This document shows, in pieces, positions 52,550 through 62,206 of a DNA stretch of 64,000 nucleotides. The position numbers and the translations under genes were made by a program. The stretch's first letter is position 1; each line of letters begins with the position of its first letter. The notes beneath the pieces are model-generated. The model had not been told where the DNA came from. It did no database searches and was given only the letters and a program-made list of their open reading frames with translations. Source of the stretch: Parasutterella muris (GTDB taxonomy: Bacteria; Pseudomonadota; Gammaproteobacteria; Burkholderiales; Burkholderiaceae_F); contig NZ_WSRP01000005.1 in the NCBI RefSeq assembly GCF_009767915.1, positions 1 through 64,000 of the forward strand, in the 5' to 3' direction.

Positions 52550-53782
52550 TTAGAAAATCATCATTAAAAAATTAATGAGGAAAACGTTCGACACGTTCAG
52601 CATTATAAGTCCAACAATGGAAAGTACTAAGAATCCATCCGTGCTGGGTCCGTATTTTTCGCAGAGCGACTGCATGTTGCTCAGCCCGTTGCCGCAGACG
52701 CCCATAGAGAAGCTTAAACCGCCGACCGCAAAAAGCATTCCCTTGAAGTTTCTGCCGAGAAAATTGAAATAAACCCAGCGCGCATAAATAACATTAAGAA
52801 GAAGCTCAAGAAACGTGATGAGCAAAACTTCCCAAGTGACAGATCCGATCATGTCGAGTCGAAGCGAACAGGTCGAAAGAGCAATAAAAATTGTCAGAAT
52901 GACTTTGGTCAGCGTTCTGAGCGCAAGACCGTCAACGCTGAAAAAATTTGTCTTATCTGCGAAATTTCTTATCAGTATCGCGAAAATCATGCAGCTGACA
53001 TAATCCGGAATGAATACATCCTGCAGAAAATAATGATTAAACAAGTCGCCCAAAGCCATACAGACGAAACTCAGCGCAAGAATCTTCATGCACTCGACGG
53101 TGTGCTGCTGATAAAAAGGTCTTGGAGAGCGAAGGATCGAGCGCGAGAGTCTCTGGTTGTCAAATTCAGTGGAATTCGGATTTTTGAGTTTGTACTTGCT
53201 GATGAGATACTCGCCAAGGGGCGCGCCGATCATGAGAGAAAGAATCATGCCGAGCGTCACAACGCCGGAAGCCATCTGGGCGGCGCCGGAAATCGCGTCA
53301 AGCCGTTCAATGGTCGGCGCAAAATTATTGACCGTATCATAGCCTCCGATCATGGAGATCGTGCCGACTAAAAGACCTAAATGTTTATGCAGCCCGAGCA
53401 TCTCGCAGGCGCCGATTCCGACAAGGGCCTGAAGCACACCGAGCACCAGAGCCAAAGCCCAAAACAGCATGGAAACCCAGGTACCCCGACTGATGAGCTT
53501 CCACGTTCCAAAGAGTGCGAGCATTGTCAGGAAAAACCGAAGCACAATGGAATTGAGACTGACGTCAAAATTAATAATCGCGGTGTCCGTGATGCGAAAA
53601 AGAAGAATAATCCCTGCGACAGGGAGACCTCCGATAAAAGGAACCGGAATCGAAAGCTTCTGCAAAAGAGGGATTTTTGACTTAATTAATCGGCCAAGAA
53701 AATAACTGACCAGCGCGATCCCCAAGAAAACAAAAGCATTTGGCTGAATATGCAGGATATTTTGTATGACTTGGTCGTCCAT
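52550..53782 (-). CDS. gltS: Sodium/glutamate symporter GltS
   Basis: The 410-residue carrier has about 10-11 membrane segments in two inverted halves, as GltS does. The first half contains GTISMIGGYDTVNNFAPTIE and the second GLSFSMGVCGNGLSNM, matching the conserved glycine-rich re-entrant loops. It takes up glutamate with Na+. The thioredoxin gene follows. It fits the amino-acid uptake group with putP and the DAACS symporter. Confidence 0.9.
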   Translation of the reverse strand: MDDQVIQNILHIQPNAFVFLGIALVSYFLGRLIKSKIPLLQKLSIPVPFIGGLPVAGIILLFRITDTAIINFDVSLNSIVLRFFLTMLALFGTWKLISRGTWVSMLFWALALVLGVLQALVGIGACEMLGLHKHLGLLVGTISMIGGYDTVNNFAPTIERLDAISGAAQMASGVVTLGMILSLMIGAPLGEYLISKYKLKNPNSTEFDNQRLSRSILRSPRPFYQQHTVECMKILALSFVCMALGDLFNHYFLQDVFIPDYVSCMIFAILIRNFADKTNFFSVDGLALRTLTKVILTIFIALSTCSLRLDMIGSVTWEVLLITFLELLLNVIYARWVYFNFLGRNFKGMLFAVGGLSFSMGVCGNGLSNMQSLCEKYGPSTDGFLVLSIVGLIMLNVSNVFLINFLMMIF

Positions 53783-53876
53783 ATCGCCTTGGTAACTGCC
53801 CGTATTGAATAGATTTTAAGAGTTAGATAATCTTGTTTAGTATATCCTCTTAGGGTCAAACCAGAAAAATTTAGAA

Positions 53877-54797
53877 ATGAAGATAGAACTCAAACCTGTC
53901 ACACTTGAACAGCTGCCGCTCTTAAAAGAGCAGCTTCCTAAACTTCAGACTGGAGACTGCAATTTATCGATTGCCTCCGTCATCGGAAGAGCGGAAGAGT
54001 ATCAAATTAAATGGGGTTTAGTAGAAGGCGAACTGGTTTTAAACTGGATGCCTTACCCGGATATTCCTGCAGCTTATGTCCTGCCGCTGCAAAGCGAAAA
54101 TATCCTCAAAATTATGCAGACGCTTGAGTGCAGCTGCAAAGACTGTAAAGAACCCTTGATTCTGTTCGGCCGGTTTACCTATATGACCGAGAAAATCTCC
54201 GAACTGATGCGCTACCGCAATTTCATTACGGTGTCTTCAAATTCCTGGTGGGACTACGTCTACGACAGATCCCGCATTGAAACACTTGAAGGCCGCGATC
54301 TGCACGGAAAACGCAATTTCAATAAGCGTTTTTACAAAGCCTACCCCGATGCGGCCTTTGTTCCGCTTGACGCGCCAATGATTGAAAAATGCCGCGGCTT
54401 TTTAGCAAAATGGTATGAAGCGCACGGGGAAATGACAGAGTCGCTCCAAGCGGAAAAAGTCGCGATTGAATTCGCGTTCGATCATTTCGAAGACTTCGGC
54501 CTGATCGGAGGCGCACTCGTCAACGGAGACGACATCTTCGGATTTACCTACGGCTCCGGCGTCGGCGGCGATATTTTCTCAGTCCATATTGAAAAAGCCG
54601 ATCGAAACGTTACCGGCGCGTACCCTGCTCTGGCTTCCGCTTTCGCAAAAGCGCTGCCGGAAGAATTCAAACAGATCAATCGCGAAGAAGACTTGGGATT
54701 GGCCGGCTTGAGAAAAGCGAAAGAAGATTGGTCGCCCTCGACAATGATTCGTAAGACGCTGATGAGAATTCAGCGTGATGAGAGCCGTATCGAATAA
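53877..54797 (+). CDS. DUF2156 (phosphatidylglycerol lysyltransferase-like) protein
   Basis: A 306-residue soluble protein of the DUF2156 family, related to the GNAT-type C-terminal domain of MprF-like lysyltransferases. Seen are LEGRDLHGKRNFNKRF, a central pattern GLIGGALVNGDDIFGFTYG, and the Ala-rich helix AYPALASAFAKAL, followed by INREEDLGLAGLRKAK. No membrane segments, unlike MprF. It may transfer an amino acid to a lipid or other acceptor from aminoacyl-tRNA; this is family inference. Convergent with 54799, with one base between the genes. Confidence 0.85.
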   Translation: MKIELKPVTLEQLPLLKEQLPKLQTGDCNLSIASVIGRAEEYQIKWGLVEGELVLNWMPYPDIPAAYVLPLQSENILKIMQTLECSCKDCKEPLILFGRFTYMTEKISELMRYRNFITVSSNSWWDYVYDRSRIETLEGRDLHGKRNFNKRFYKAYPDAAFVPLDAPMIEKCRGFLAKWYEAHGEMTESLQAEKVAIEFAFDHFEDFGLIGGALVNGDDIFGFTYGSGVGGDIFSVHIEKADRNVTGAYPALASAFAKALPEEFKQINREEDLGLAGLRKAKEDWSPSTMIRKTLMRIQRDESRIE

Positions 54798-54798
54798 T

Positions 54799-55320
54799 TT
54801 AAGCGTAGTTCTGCAAAAGAGCCGAGACCGAAGTAAGGTCTCGCTCAAAAATCAACTTAAGCGGGATTGAAATATCCGCTTGCGGATCCTTTGGCGGACA
54901 AAGAGATGAATCCTCAAGCGCGTGATACAGCAGCCCCGCTTTTGTCATCAGTTCTTTGCCTTCCAATTCACTCTTTCGATCCCGAACAAGGCCGAGCACC
55001 TTTTTGACAAACGGATCAGCGTCCGCGTCATTCCTCATCAGCGCAGGAACAATATCTTCTGTCTGAATGACGGATTCAAAACCGAAATGCTGAATCGGTT
55101 CATGAAATCCTTCTTTATCGCCGTGCCAATTCGAGAGCGAATCAAAGCCGTTCAAAAGATAAGAAATAATCCTGTCGGCAATCTGATCCAGATCCTGCGG
55201 CGTGTGAATTTCGTAATCGCAGGCCCAGACAACCTCTTCAGCAAAATCAACTTTATTGATGATTCTGAGAAGGTAATACGTGTCGCTTTTACGGCTTAAA
55301 GAAAAATAATCCTGAATCAT
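54799..55320 (-). CDS. Hypothetical protein
   Basis: The 173-residue protein starts MIQDYFSLSRKSDTYYLL and is predicted to be a soluble alpha/beta protein without signal peptide, membrane segment or cysteine cluster. I do not recognise it. It is convergent with the DUF2156 gene with only one base between them, so neither has room for a terminator. Its promoter lies toward the tRNA-Ala side. Function unknown. Confidence 0.65.
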   Translation of the reverse strand: MIQDYFSLSRKSDTYYLLRIINKVDFAEEVVWACDYEIHTPQDLDQIADRIISYLLNGFDSLSNWHGDKEGFHEPIQHFGFESVIQTEDIVPALMRNDADADPFVKKVLGLVRDRKSELEGKELMTKAGLLYHALEDSSLCPPKDPQADISIPLKLIFERDLTSVSALLQNYA

Positions 55321-55436
55321 TTCTGAATAAATACTGTCAACCTACGCTGTGGAAATATATCACGCGTCAGCGCATGAACCACACGGTCAAACTCAATTCA
55401 GAACTACGGGAATTTAAAAATAGGAAGGAGGATGTT

Positions 55437-55512
55437 TGGTGGAGAAAATGGGGATCGAACCCACGACCTCTGCATTGCGAACGCAGCGCTCTCCCAGCTG
55501 AGCTATTTCCCC
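55437..55512 (-). tRNA. tRNA-Ala (anticodon CGC)
   Basis: On the minus strand the molecule starts GGGGAAA and ends TTTCTCC-A-CCA. The anticodon loop is TTCGCAA in the stem CTGCG/TGCAG, giving CGC. The T-loop GTTCGATCC and D-arm AGCTCAGCTGGGAGAGC are normal. Length 76 with encoded CCA. Confidence 0.96.
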
Positions 55513-55585
55513 ACCGATTTGGAAACTTTCGACATTGTGCACTAAAAAGAAGCTTCTAGCAACTCAACAAACTAAGGGTTTTTAC

Positions 55586-56977
55586 TTACTTAATAGAAGG
55601 TTGGTTAGAATTCAAATAGTTATTGAGCGCTTCTTCTCCGTCAATTTCCTGCGCCTTCTGAATTTGTTCAGCGCTCATTCTGTTTTCCAGTGCGGTAAAA
55701 GCCTGTTTAACTTCGTCAGTCGCGTTTTTATCCAATGCGCATTGATTGAGGATCGAATAAGCTGTGACCGGATCAAAATGGATCCAATTGGGCTGAGACA
55801 GTCTCATTGCGAATTCACAAACCTGTGAGCGGTCCCCTTTCTGTATAGCTGCCAGCGAGAGTGCGCCGCCTAAATTAAAGTTTTTGCGCACGCCGGTACC
55901 GTTCCAGAAACGGTCGGCTTCATTCTGAAGTTCTGATGTTGAGGCTTTTTTAATATAGATATCCAGATACTTCTGGGCCTGATCCCGGCTTCTAACGCTT
56001 TGCGGTCCGGTTTGGTAAAGTTTGACAAGAGAAAGCAGATCGTCGTTTCTTGCATATGGCGCCGCCTTTGTCAGCCACTGAACCGCCTTGACCGGATCCG
56101 GTTCCACGCCCTGCGCGCCGTCTCGGTAAAGTCTTCCCGTCTGAAGCTCGGCCGCGCCCAAGCCCTTCTCTGCCGCTTTTTCAAACCAGCTGAGTGCCTG
56201 CGGATAATCCTGACGATTCCAGTAGCATTCGCCTAAATAAAACATCGCGTTAACGCCGCCCTTCTTAGCAGCGGCCTTGGCCCAGAAAATTGCTTTGTCT
56301 TCATCTTTAGGCAGACGATAGCCATGTCCATACGAATAACTAATGGTATAGAGCTCACTCGGAGAGCCGTTTTCGAGCAGCGTATCAATCAGGAAGCGGC
56401 CTTTTGCCTGTGCCTGCGGATCGTCTGTCTTGGCAAGGTACTTTTCCCCGGTCACCACGCGCGCCAGTTTGTGTCCGTTTTCTGCGGCTTTTTCAAGCCA
56501 ATAGTCAGCCTTTTCAGCAGACTTCTCGACTCCGGTGCCGTCGCTGTAGAAAAAGCCCAGAGCGGCCATCGCCGGTACATAATCTTTTTCCGCTGCTGCT
56601 TTTGCGAGTTCAAACGCTTTTTCGGAGGACTGCTCAACTCCTGAGCCTCTGCGGTACAGAGTTGAAAGGCGCATCATTGCTTTTGGGCTCCCAAGAGCAG
56701 CCGCCTGAGAATAGAGATCGGCCGCTTTAGCCAGATCAACCGGAACATGGTCGCCGTAAAGATAAACTTCAGCTTCCTGAATCAGCTTAGCGATCTTATC
56801 TTTGTCTTCAGCAGATACCGCAGCTGCGGGCTCCGAAGCTGACTCTGACGCCGAACTCTCGGCCGAGACCGCGGGTACTGTCTCCGCATTCTGCTGCTGA
56901 GCGTGTGCGGTCATAAAAAAGAGCGCCGAACACAAACCACCGACGAGGATGGAAGTTCTGAATTTCAAATGGGCCAT
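55586..56977 (-). CDS. Sel1-repeat periplasmic protein
   Basis: The 463-residue protein has a Sec signal (LVGGLCSALFFMTAHA, cut near AQQQ), an Ala/Glu/Ser-rich linker, then about eight Sel1-like helix-turn repeats of 36 residues (for example AADLYSQAAALGSPKAMMRL and LGFFYSDGTGVEKSAEKA). Sel1 proteins act as scaffolds for partners in the envelope. The last 80 residues lack clear repeats. No lipobox, so it is probably soluble in the periplasm. It stands alone after tRNA-Ala. Confidence 0.88.
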   Translation of the reverse strand: MAHLKFRTSILVGGLCSALFFMTAHAQQQNAETVPAVSAESSASESASEPAAAVSAEDKDKIAKLIQEAEVYLYGDHVPVDLAKAADLYSQAAALGSPKAMMRLSTLYRRGSGVEQSSEKAFELAKAAAEKDYVPAMAALGFFYSDGTGVEKSAEKADYWLEKAAENGHKLARVVTGEKYLAKTDDPQAQAKGRFLIDTLLENGSPSELYTISYSYGHGYRLPKDEDKAIFWAKAAAKKGGVNAMFYLGECYWNRQDYPQALSWFEKAAEKGLGAAELQTGRLYRDGAQGVEPDPVKAVQWLTKAAPYARNDDLLSLVKLYQTGPQSVRSRDQAQKYLDIYIKKASTSELQNEADRFWNGTGVRKNFNLGGALSLAAIQKGDRSQVCEFAMRLSQPNWIHFDPVTAYSILNQCALDKNATDEVKQAFTALENRMSAEQIQKAQEIDGEEALNNYLNSNQPSIK

Positions 56978-57499
56978 GAAAACTCTCCTTCCCGTAATTT
57001 TTGCAGATTTATCCCTGCAAAAACGAATCTTTTGTGAGAACGAACAGCGTGATTAAAGACAAATGCCGAACAATATTAGAGGTAATCACGATCAGGAAAA
57101 TACTTATGATTTTTGTCCTGAAATCACCATTAAACGCTGAAATTGTTTATTACAATTTCAACTTTGCTTTTAATTATAAAAACGCCAATCAACCACCGGA
57201 TATTAAAGATGAATTTTATAGGGTTATTTGTCAGACAAAATCCGCTTAGAGACTGCGGCTCATGGGGTGGGTTTACTGAACATTACAGACGATTGTTACC
57301 CCGTATAGGTGATATTTGAACGAAAATCTTAATAAAAAAACGGATTTATAAAAATTGTTTTTATAAATATATTCATAAATTCAAATAAATAGTAAATCGG
57401 TATTACCCCGCTTAGAACAAACGATAATCCCCCTTGAAATGGTGGGGTGAAATCTTTAATATTTGTCTGTAACAATAATAATTCTAAGGATGGACCGCT
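56978..57499. other. Divergent region between Sel1 and GntR genes
   Basis: Over 520 bases without a supported gene. Two related 13-mers, TTACCCCGTATAG (57296) and TTACCCCGCTTAG (57403), lie 107 bases apart and could be sites for the GntR regulator. The rest is AT-rich. Confidence 0.45.
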
Positions 57500-58240
57500 A
57501 TGAAGAATGCACGATGGATTAAGCTGGCAAATGATCTGACAAAAGGAATTACGACTGGGGAATTCCCTCTTCATTCCTATCTTCCGACTGAAGCAGAGCT
57601 GTGCGCACAGTACAACGTCAGCCGCTATACCGTTCGTCTCGCTCTTGCGGATTTAACTCGCATGGGGTTAATCCGTCGCTGGCCGAGACTTGGTTCTAAA
57701 GTCGTCTCGGTGGGTTTTGACGAAAGCTACGCGCGCTCTTTTACTTCAGTCTCTGAAATCGATCATCTCTCAAGTACCCATAAACGTGAAATCCAGTTAA
57801 CTCAGGAATGCGTTGTCGATCAGGAGCTCGCTCAGAAACTTGAGTGTGAAAAATATCTCCGTTTCCTTCGCTTCACGAATATTCGTACCCATCCGACCGA
57901 TGAAGGCAAACCGGTTGTCTGGACTGCGGTCTACGTCAACGCCGCCTATTCCAAGCTTCCGGAACTCGCAAGACACAACCCGCTGGTTCTTCTTTCAACG
58001 CTGATTGAAAAGGAATACGGAGAAAGATGTCAGGAAGTCACTCAGAAAATTTCCGCGGTTCCCCTTCCCGCTGAAGCGGCGATCAGTCTAAACGCGACAC
58101 CGGGTTCGCCTGCGCTGAGAATCCTTCGTCACTATCTTGGCATTCGCAGAAATATCCTTGAAATTTCCGAGTCTTATCACCCGGGCGATCGTTATTCTCT
58201 CACGATCAACATGCAGAACGGCCGAAGAGATGTTCGGTAA
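57500..58240 (+). CDS. GntR-family regulator with UTRA domain
   Basis: The 246-residue HutC-type regulator has the winged helix at about residues 1-70 (LPTEAELCAQYNVSRYTVRLALADLTRMGLI) and a UTRA ligand domain at about 85-235 with the typical ending RNILEISESYHPGDRY. The family senses small metabolites, often histidine, glucosamine or other catabolites. No target operon is adjacent; recG follows. It may act on two repeated sites upstream of its own gene. Confidence 0.88.
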   Translation: MKNARWIKLANDLTKGITTGEFPLHSYLPTEAELCAQYNVSRYTVRLALADLTRMGLIRRWPRLGSKVVSVGFDESYARSFTSVSEIDHLSSTHKREIQLTQECVVDQELAQKLECEKYLRFLRFTNIRTHPTDEGKPVVWTAVYVNAAYSKLPELARHNPLVLLSTLIEKEYGERCQEVTQKISAVPLPAEAAISLNATPGSPALRILRHYLGIRRNILEISESYHPGDRYSLTINMQNGRRDVR

Positions 58241-58257
58241 TTTGCACTAAAATAAAC

Positions 58258-58284
58258 AGGGCCTTCGGGCCCTTTTCTTTTTCT
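58258..58284 (+). terminator. Terminator after the GntR gene
   Basis: AGGGCC-TTCG-GGCCCT followed by TTTCTTTTT, just before recG. Confidence 0.85.
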
Positions 58285-58316
58285 CGCGTCTTGCGACTTT
58301 TTGGTGGATTGCTTCA

Positions 58317-60386
58317 GTGGCAGAGTCTAAAAACGTATACGGCAGAAAGCCCGGTCAGAAACTTGCGCCGCTTAAAGAGCGGCTGAAAAAGCTCGGTCTC
58401 TCAAGAGACTGGGACTTTGTGCTTCATTTGCCGCTGCGCTATGAGGACGAAACCTCTGTGACGCCGATTGCCGACCTTGTCCCCGGTGTGGATCAGCAGG
58501 TTGAGGGAGAAGTGGTCCGCAGCCAGGAAAACCGTTTTCGAGGCTCATTCGAGGCTTGGATTGACGACGGATCCGACGTTCTGAAACTGCGTTATCTCCA
58601 TTACTTCCCTTCTCTGCGCGAGGTTCTGAAGGAAGGAAAGCGTGTGCGCCTTTTCGGCAATCCCCGCCGCAGCTACGGCGGTGAACTCGAAATGATTCAC
58701 CCGAAAACCCGTAATATCAAGTCGGACGCGGAATTGCCTAAAACGCTGACGCCGGTGTATCCGGCGGGCGAAGGTATTACTCAGCCGTGGCTCAGAAAAC
58801 GAATTGACCGCGCTCTGATGGACGTGGATATCAAAGACCTGCTGACTGAAGAAGAAAGACAAAGCCTCGGTCTTCCGGAATTGAGAAAGGCGATTGAATC
58901 GCTGCACCATCCTGCCCCCGGAGCCAGTCTCGAAGCCCTGCAGGAAAAAACCGATCCGGCCTGGCAAAGACTCAAGTTTGATGAACTGCTCGCGCAGCAA
59001 ATCGCGCTGAAACGCTCTCGTAAACTCAGAGAGACGAATAAAGCGCCTCTGATGCCCTTTCCGAAAGGAAGGACCGACTCTCTGAGCTTTAAATTTTATA
59101 AGTCTCTGCCGTTTAAGCTGACAGGCGCTCAAAAGCGTGTATGGAACGAAATTGTCGGTTCTCTGCAGTCGGATCGTCCGATGAACCGCCTGGTTCAGGG
59201 CGATGTGGGAAGCGGCAAAACCGTTATCGCGGCGCTCGCCGCCTGTCAGGCGATTGACTGCGGCTATCAGGCGGCGCTTATGGCGCCGACCGAAATTCTG
59301 GCCGAGCAGCATTTCAGAAAGATTATTTCCTGGCTTGAGCCTTTTGGCGTGCGCGTCGTTTGGCTCTCGGGAAAACAAAAGGCGAAAGAAAAGCGCGAGG
59401 CACTTAAGGCGATCGCGGACGGCGCTGAACTTGTGGTCGGCACCCACGCCCTCATTCAGCCTGACGTCGCTTTTAAAGCGCTCGGTCTGGCGATCGTGGA
59501 CGAACAGCACCGCTTCGGCGTGAATCAGCGCCTGCAGCTGAGAGCAGAACGCGAGGACGGCTTTATGCCGCATCTGCTGATGCTGTCGGCGACTCCCATT
59601 CCGCGAACACTCGCGATGAGCTATCTCGCGGACGTGGATGTTTCGGTCATTGATGAACTTCCGCCTGGCCGACAGAAAATCGAAACTAAACTGCTCTCGA
59701 TGCAGCGTAAGGAAGAACTGATCGAATCGATCGGCCAGTCGCTCAGTCACGGAGCTCAGGCCTACTGGGTCTGTCCGCTCATTGAGGAGAGCGAAAAAAT
59801 AGATTTAACCGCGGCGACGGAAACCTGCGAACAGATCTGCGCCCTGCTTCCGAACTATCGGATTGAGCTGCTGCACGGCAAAATGACGCCGGAAGAAAAA
59901 AACGTCATTATGGACAGATTCGTTAAGGGCGAGACTCAGCTTTTAGTATCGACTACGGTTATTGAGGTGGGCGTCGATGTGCCTAACGCGACCATCATGG
60001 TGATTGAACACGCCGAGCGCTTCGGACTGGCGCAGCTTCACCAGCTTAGAGGCCGAGTCGGACGCGGCAGTGAAAAGAGTTTCTGTGTCGCGCTCTTCGG
60101 CAATAAACTTTCCGATATCGGCAAGGAACGTCTTAAAGTCTTTAAGAGCACGACGGACGGTTTTGAAATCTCAAGAAGAGACCTTGAACTCAGAGGTCCG
60201 GGAGAGTTTCTCGGTGCCCGTCAGAGCGGAGTCGCCCTGCTTCGCTTTGCTAACCTCGACACAGATGTCGATTTGGTGGAAAAGGCGACCCATTTGGCGC
60301 AGCGCTGGATTGATGAAAATGACGAGCGGGCTGACACGCATGCAGCCCGCTGGTATGAATCTAAAGAAAAATTCCTTGAAGCTTAA
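58317..60386 (+). CDS. recG: ATP-dependent DNA helicase RecG
   Basis: RecG reverses and processes stalled replication forks. The 689-residue protein starts with GTG at 58317. It has the N-terminal wedge/OB domain (about 50-180), Walker A QGDVGSGKTVIAAL, helicase motif IVDEQHRFGV, LSATPIPRTL, and motif VI QLHQLRGRVGRG. The C-terminal TRG-like region is present. Its stop overlaps the stop of the convergent proC gene, with no terminator between. Confidence 0.97.
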   Translation: MAESKNVYGRKPGQKLAPLKERLKKLGLSRDWDFVLHLPLRYEDETSVTPIADLVPGVDQQVEGEVVRSQENRFRGSFEAWIDDGSDVLKLRYLHYFPSLREVLKEGKRVRLFGNPRRSYGGELEMIHPKTRNIKSDAELPKTLTPVYPAGEGITQPWLRKRIDRALMDVDIKDLLTEEERQSLGLPELRKAIESLHHPAPGASLEALQEKTDPAWQRLKFDELLAQQIALKRSRKLRETNKAPLMPFPKGRTDSLSFKFYKSLPFKLTGAQKRVWNEIVGSLQSDRPMNRLVQGDVGSGKTVIAALAACQAIDCGYQAALMAPTEILAEQHFRKIISWLEPFGVRVVWLSGKQKAKEKREALKAIADGAELVVGTHALIQPDVAFKALGLAIVDEQHRFGVNQRLQLRAEREDGFMPHLLMLSATPIPRTLAMSYLADVDVSVIDELPPGRQKIETKLLSMQRKEELIESIGQSLSHGAQAYWVCPLIEESEKIDLTAATETCEQICALLPNYRIELLHGKMTPEEKNVIMDRFVKGETQLLVSTTVIEVGVDVPNATIMVIEHAERFGLAQLHQLRGRVGRGSEKSFCVALFGNKLSDIGKERLKVFKSTTDGFEISRRDLELRGPGEFLGARQSGVALLRFANLDTDVDLVEKATHLAQRWIDENDERADTHAARWYESKEKFLEA

Positions 60387-61216
60387 TCTTTTTTGGATTC
60401 CAGGTTTTCATGGAATGCTTCGCCAAGCTCAGCGGATCTGCGTCTGCAGGCGTCCATCGCGTCTTGCATCATTTCCATGAAGCCTCTTTCCTGCATAACT
60501 TTTAATGCTTCATAAGTGGTGCCGCCTTTACTGGTGACTTTTGCACGGAGCTCTGCAGGCGGCTCGTCGCTCTGTCGCGCCAGTTCCGCAGAACCCAGAA
60601 CTGTGGCAATCGCGAGTCTTCTTGCCTGCACCTCGTTAAAGCCGTAGCGAATACCGGCGTTTTCGAGTGCTTCAATAAAACGGAATACGTAAGCGGGGCC
60701 GGATCCGGAAACCGCGGTCACGCCTTCGAGCATCTCTTCCTTATCGCACCAAATCAGATCTCCGCAAGCCGCAAACACCTTCACGATAAAGAGGTGGTCT
60801 TCGTCCGCCTCAGCAGTCGCGTAAAGACCGCAGACGCCCTTGCCGATTTTCATCGGCGTATTGGGCATGGCGCGGCAGATTCGATTCTGTCCGAGCATGG
60901 CCCGCAGATCTTCAATTCGTACGCCTGCGGCAATAGAGATAATCAGCGCCTCATCCATCCATTCTTTTGCCGAGGCGATCGCGTCGGGAAGCTGCTGCGG
61001 CTTAACCGCCAAAACGACAGAATCGATCTGCGCCATCCAGGAGCCGGGTTTGTCATGGACTTGAACGCCGAACTGTTTGCTGAAGCGCTCAAGCTTTTCC
61101 GTGTTGCGGTCGATCACATGAATGTCTTCACCGGACCAATCGCTTGTGACCATCTTAGAAATAATGGCGGACGCCATGTTGCCGCCGCCGTAAAAAACAA
61201 TGGTTTTTCTGTTCAT
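60383..61216 (-). CDS. proC: Pyrroline-5-carboxylate reductase
   Basis: ProC reduces pyrroline-5-carboxylate to proline with NAD(P)H. The 277-residue protein begins with the Rossmann-type FYGGGNMASAIISKM and ends in the substrate region VSGSGPAYVFRFIEAL and TSKGGTTYEALKVM. It forms an operon with the YggS gene: the two overlap by ATGA (61213-61216). Convergent with recG with overlapping stop codons. Confidence 0.96.
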   Translation of the reverse strand: MNRKTIVFYGGGNMASAIISKMVTSDWSGEDIHVIDRNTEKLERFSKQFGVQVHDKPGSWMAQIDSVVLAVKPQQLPDAIASAKEWMDEALIISIAAGVRIEDLRAMLGQNRICRAMPNTPMKIGKGVCGLYATAEADEDHLFIVKVFAACGDLIWCDKEEMLEGVTAVSGSGPAYVFRFIEALENAGIRYGFNEVQARRLAIATVLGSAELARQSDEPPAELRAKVTSKGGTTYEALKVMQERGFMEMMQDAMDACRRRSAELGEAFHENLESKKD

Positions 61217-61941
61217 TTTGATTCCTTATTGCCGTAGTCTCTGGGCCCGAAGATCGCGGAACCGACGCGCACCATAGTTGAGCCGCACTCCACTGCTTCT
61301 TTCATGTCGGAGCTCATGCCCATAGAAAGCGTATCAATATCAAAGCCCATGTCTTTGAGCTGAGTATATAGAGAAAACATCTCCCGAAGCGGCGCTTTTT
61401 TACCTTCTTCCGTATCCGACGGAGCGGGAATCGCCATCAGACCTCTCAATTTGAGATTAGGGAGCGTTGTGACGGCCTGGGCTAAAGCGGGCACATCCAT
61501 AGGTTCACAGCCGCCCTTGGAGTCTTCACCGGAAATATGGACCTCAATCAGCACGTTCAGCGGCCCAAGCTCCACGGGCCTTTGCTCGGAGAGCCGTTCG
61601 GCGATTTTAAGGCGGTCCACGGTCTGCACCCAGTCAAAATGCTCAGCGACCGGGCGGGTTTTGTTGGACTGGAGTCTGCCGATGAAATGCCAGGTTAAAT
61701 CCAGGTTCGGTTCGTTCTCTCTGAACCATCGGATCTTCTCGATACCCTCTTGGACATAGTTTTCTCCAAAGGCGTGCATTCCGCATCCGACTGCTTCCCG
61801 AATCGCCTCAATGTCAAACGTTTTTGAGACCGGAAGAAGAAATACGCTTCCGGCTGCGCGGAGTGATTCTTTCTCTGCAAGGGCTAAATTTGATTTAACC
61901 TTTTCGTACCTGTCCGCAAGACCCGGTTTAAGAACTGACAT
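61213..61941 (-). CDS. YggS/PROSC-family PLP homeostasis protein
   Basis: The 242-residue protein has the PLP-binding Lys in LLPVSKTFD, the FGENYVQE and WHFIGRLQSNK motifs, and the phosphate-binding MGMSSDMKEAVECGST. Family members bind PLP without known catalysis and keep PLP and amino-acid pools in balance. It is upstream of proC with overlapping ends, a frequent arrangement. Confidence 0.95.
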   Translation of the reverse strand: MSVLKPGLADRYEKVKSNLALAEKESLRAAGSVFLLPVSKTFDIEAIREAVGCGMHAFGENYVQEGIEKIRWFRENEPNLDLTWHFIGRLQSNKTRPVAEHFDWVQTVDRLKIAERLSEQRPVELGPLNVLIEVHISGEDSKGGCEPMDVPALAQAVTTLPNLKLRGLMAIPAPSDTEEGKKAPLREMFSLYTQLKDMGFDIDTLSMGMSSDMKEAVECGSTMVRVGSAIFGPRDYGNKESK

Positions 61942-62206
61942 TTCAAACCCCCAAAATTAAATTTCTTGTAAATAGTAGTCTTATTTTAGGGTTAGTAACC
62001 AAACTTACAAATATCTGATTAATAAAAACGGGGGATGATTGTCATTAATAAAAAATCATTCTACTCATAATCAATAATATTATTTTTTATCGTAAATGGT
62101 ATATTATTCACATAACCGAACCGCTTGGATATAAATATAAATATTCAAACGGAGACAAACCACAGTGTAGTACTTGAATATTTCCGAAATACGGGAGCCT
62201 TACAAT
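61942..62206. other. AT-rich divergent promoter region
   Basis: 265 bases between yggS and the double-HTH gene; no gene and no repeated site noticed. Confidence 0.5.

Noticed and set aside
57001-57249. 82-codon frame between the Sel1 and GntR genes
   Set aside because: AT-rich, without ribosome site or recognisable domain; lies in a divergent promoter region.
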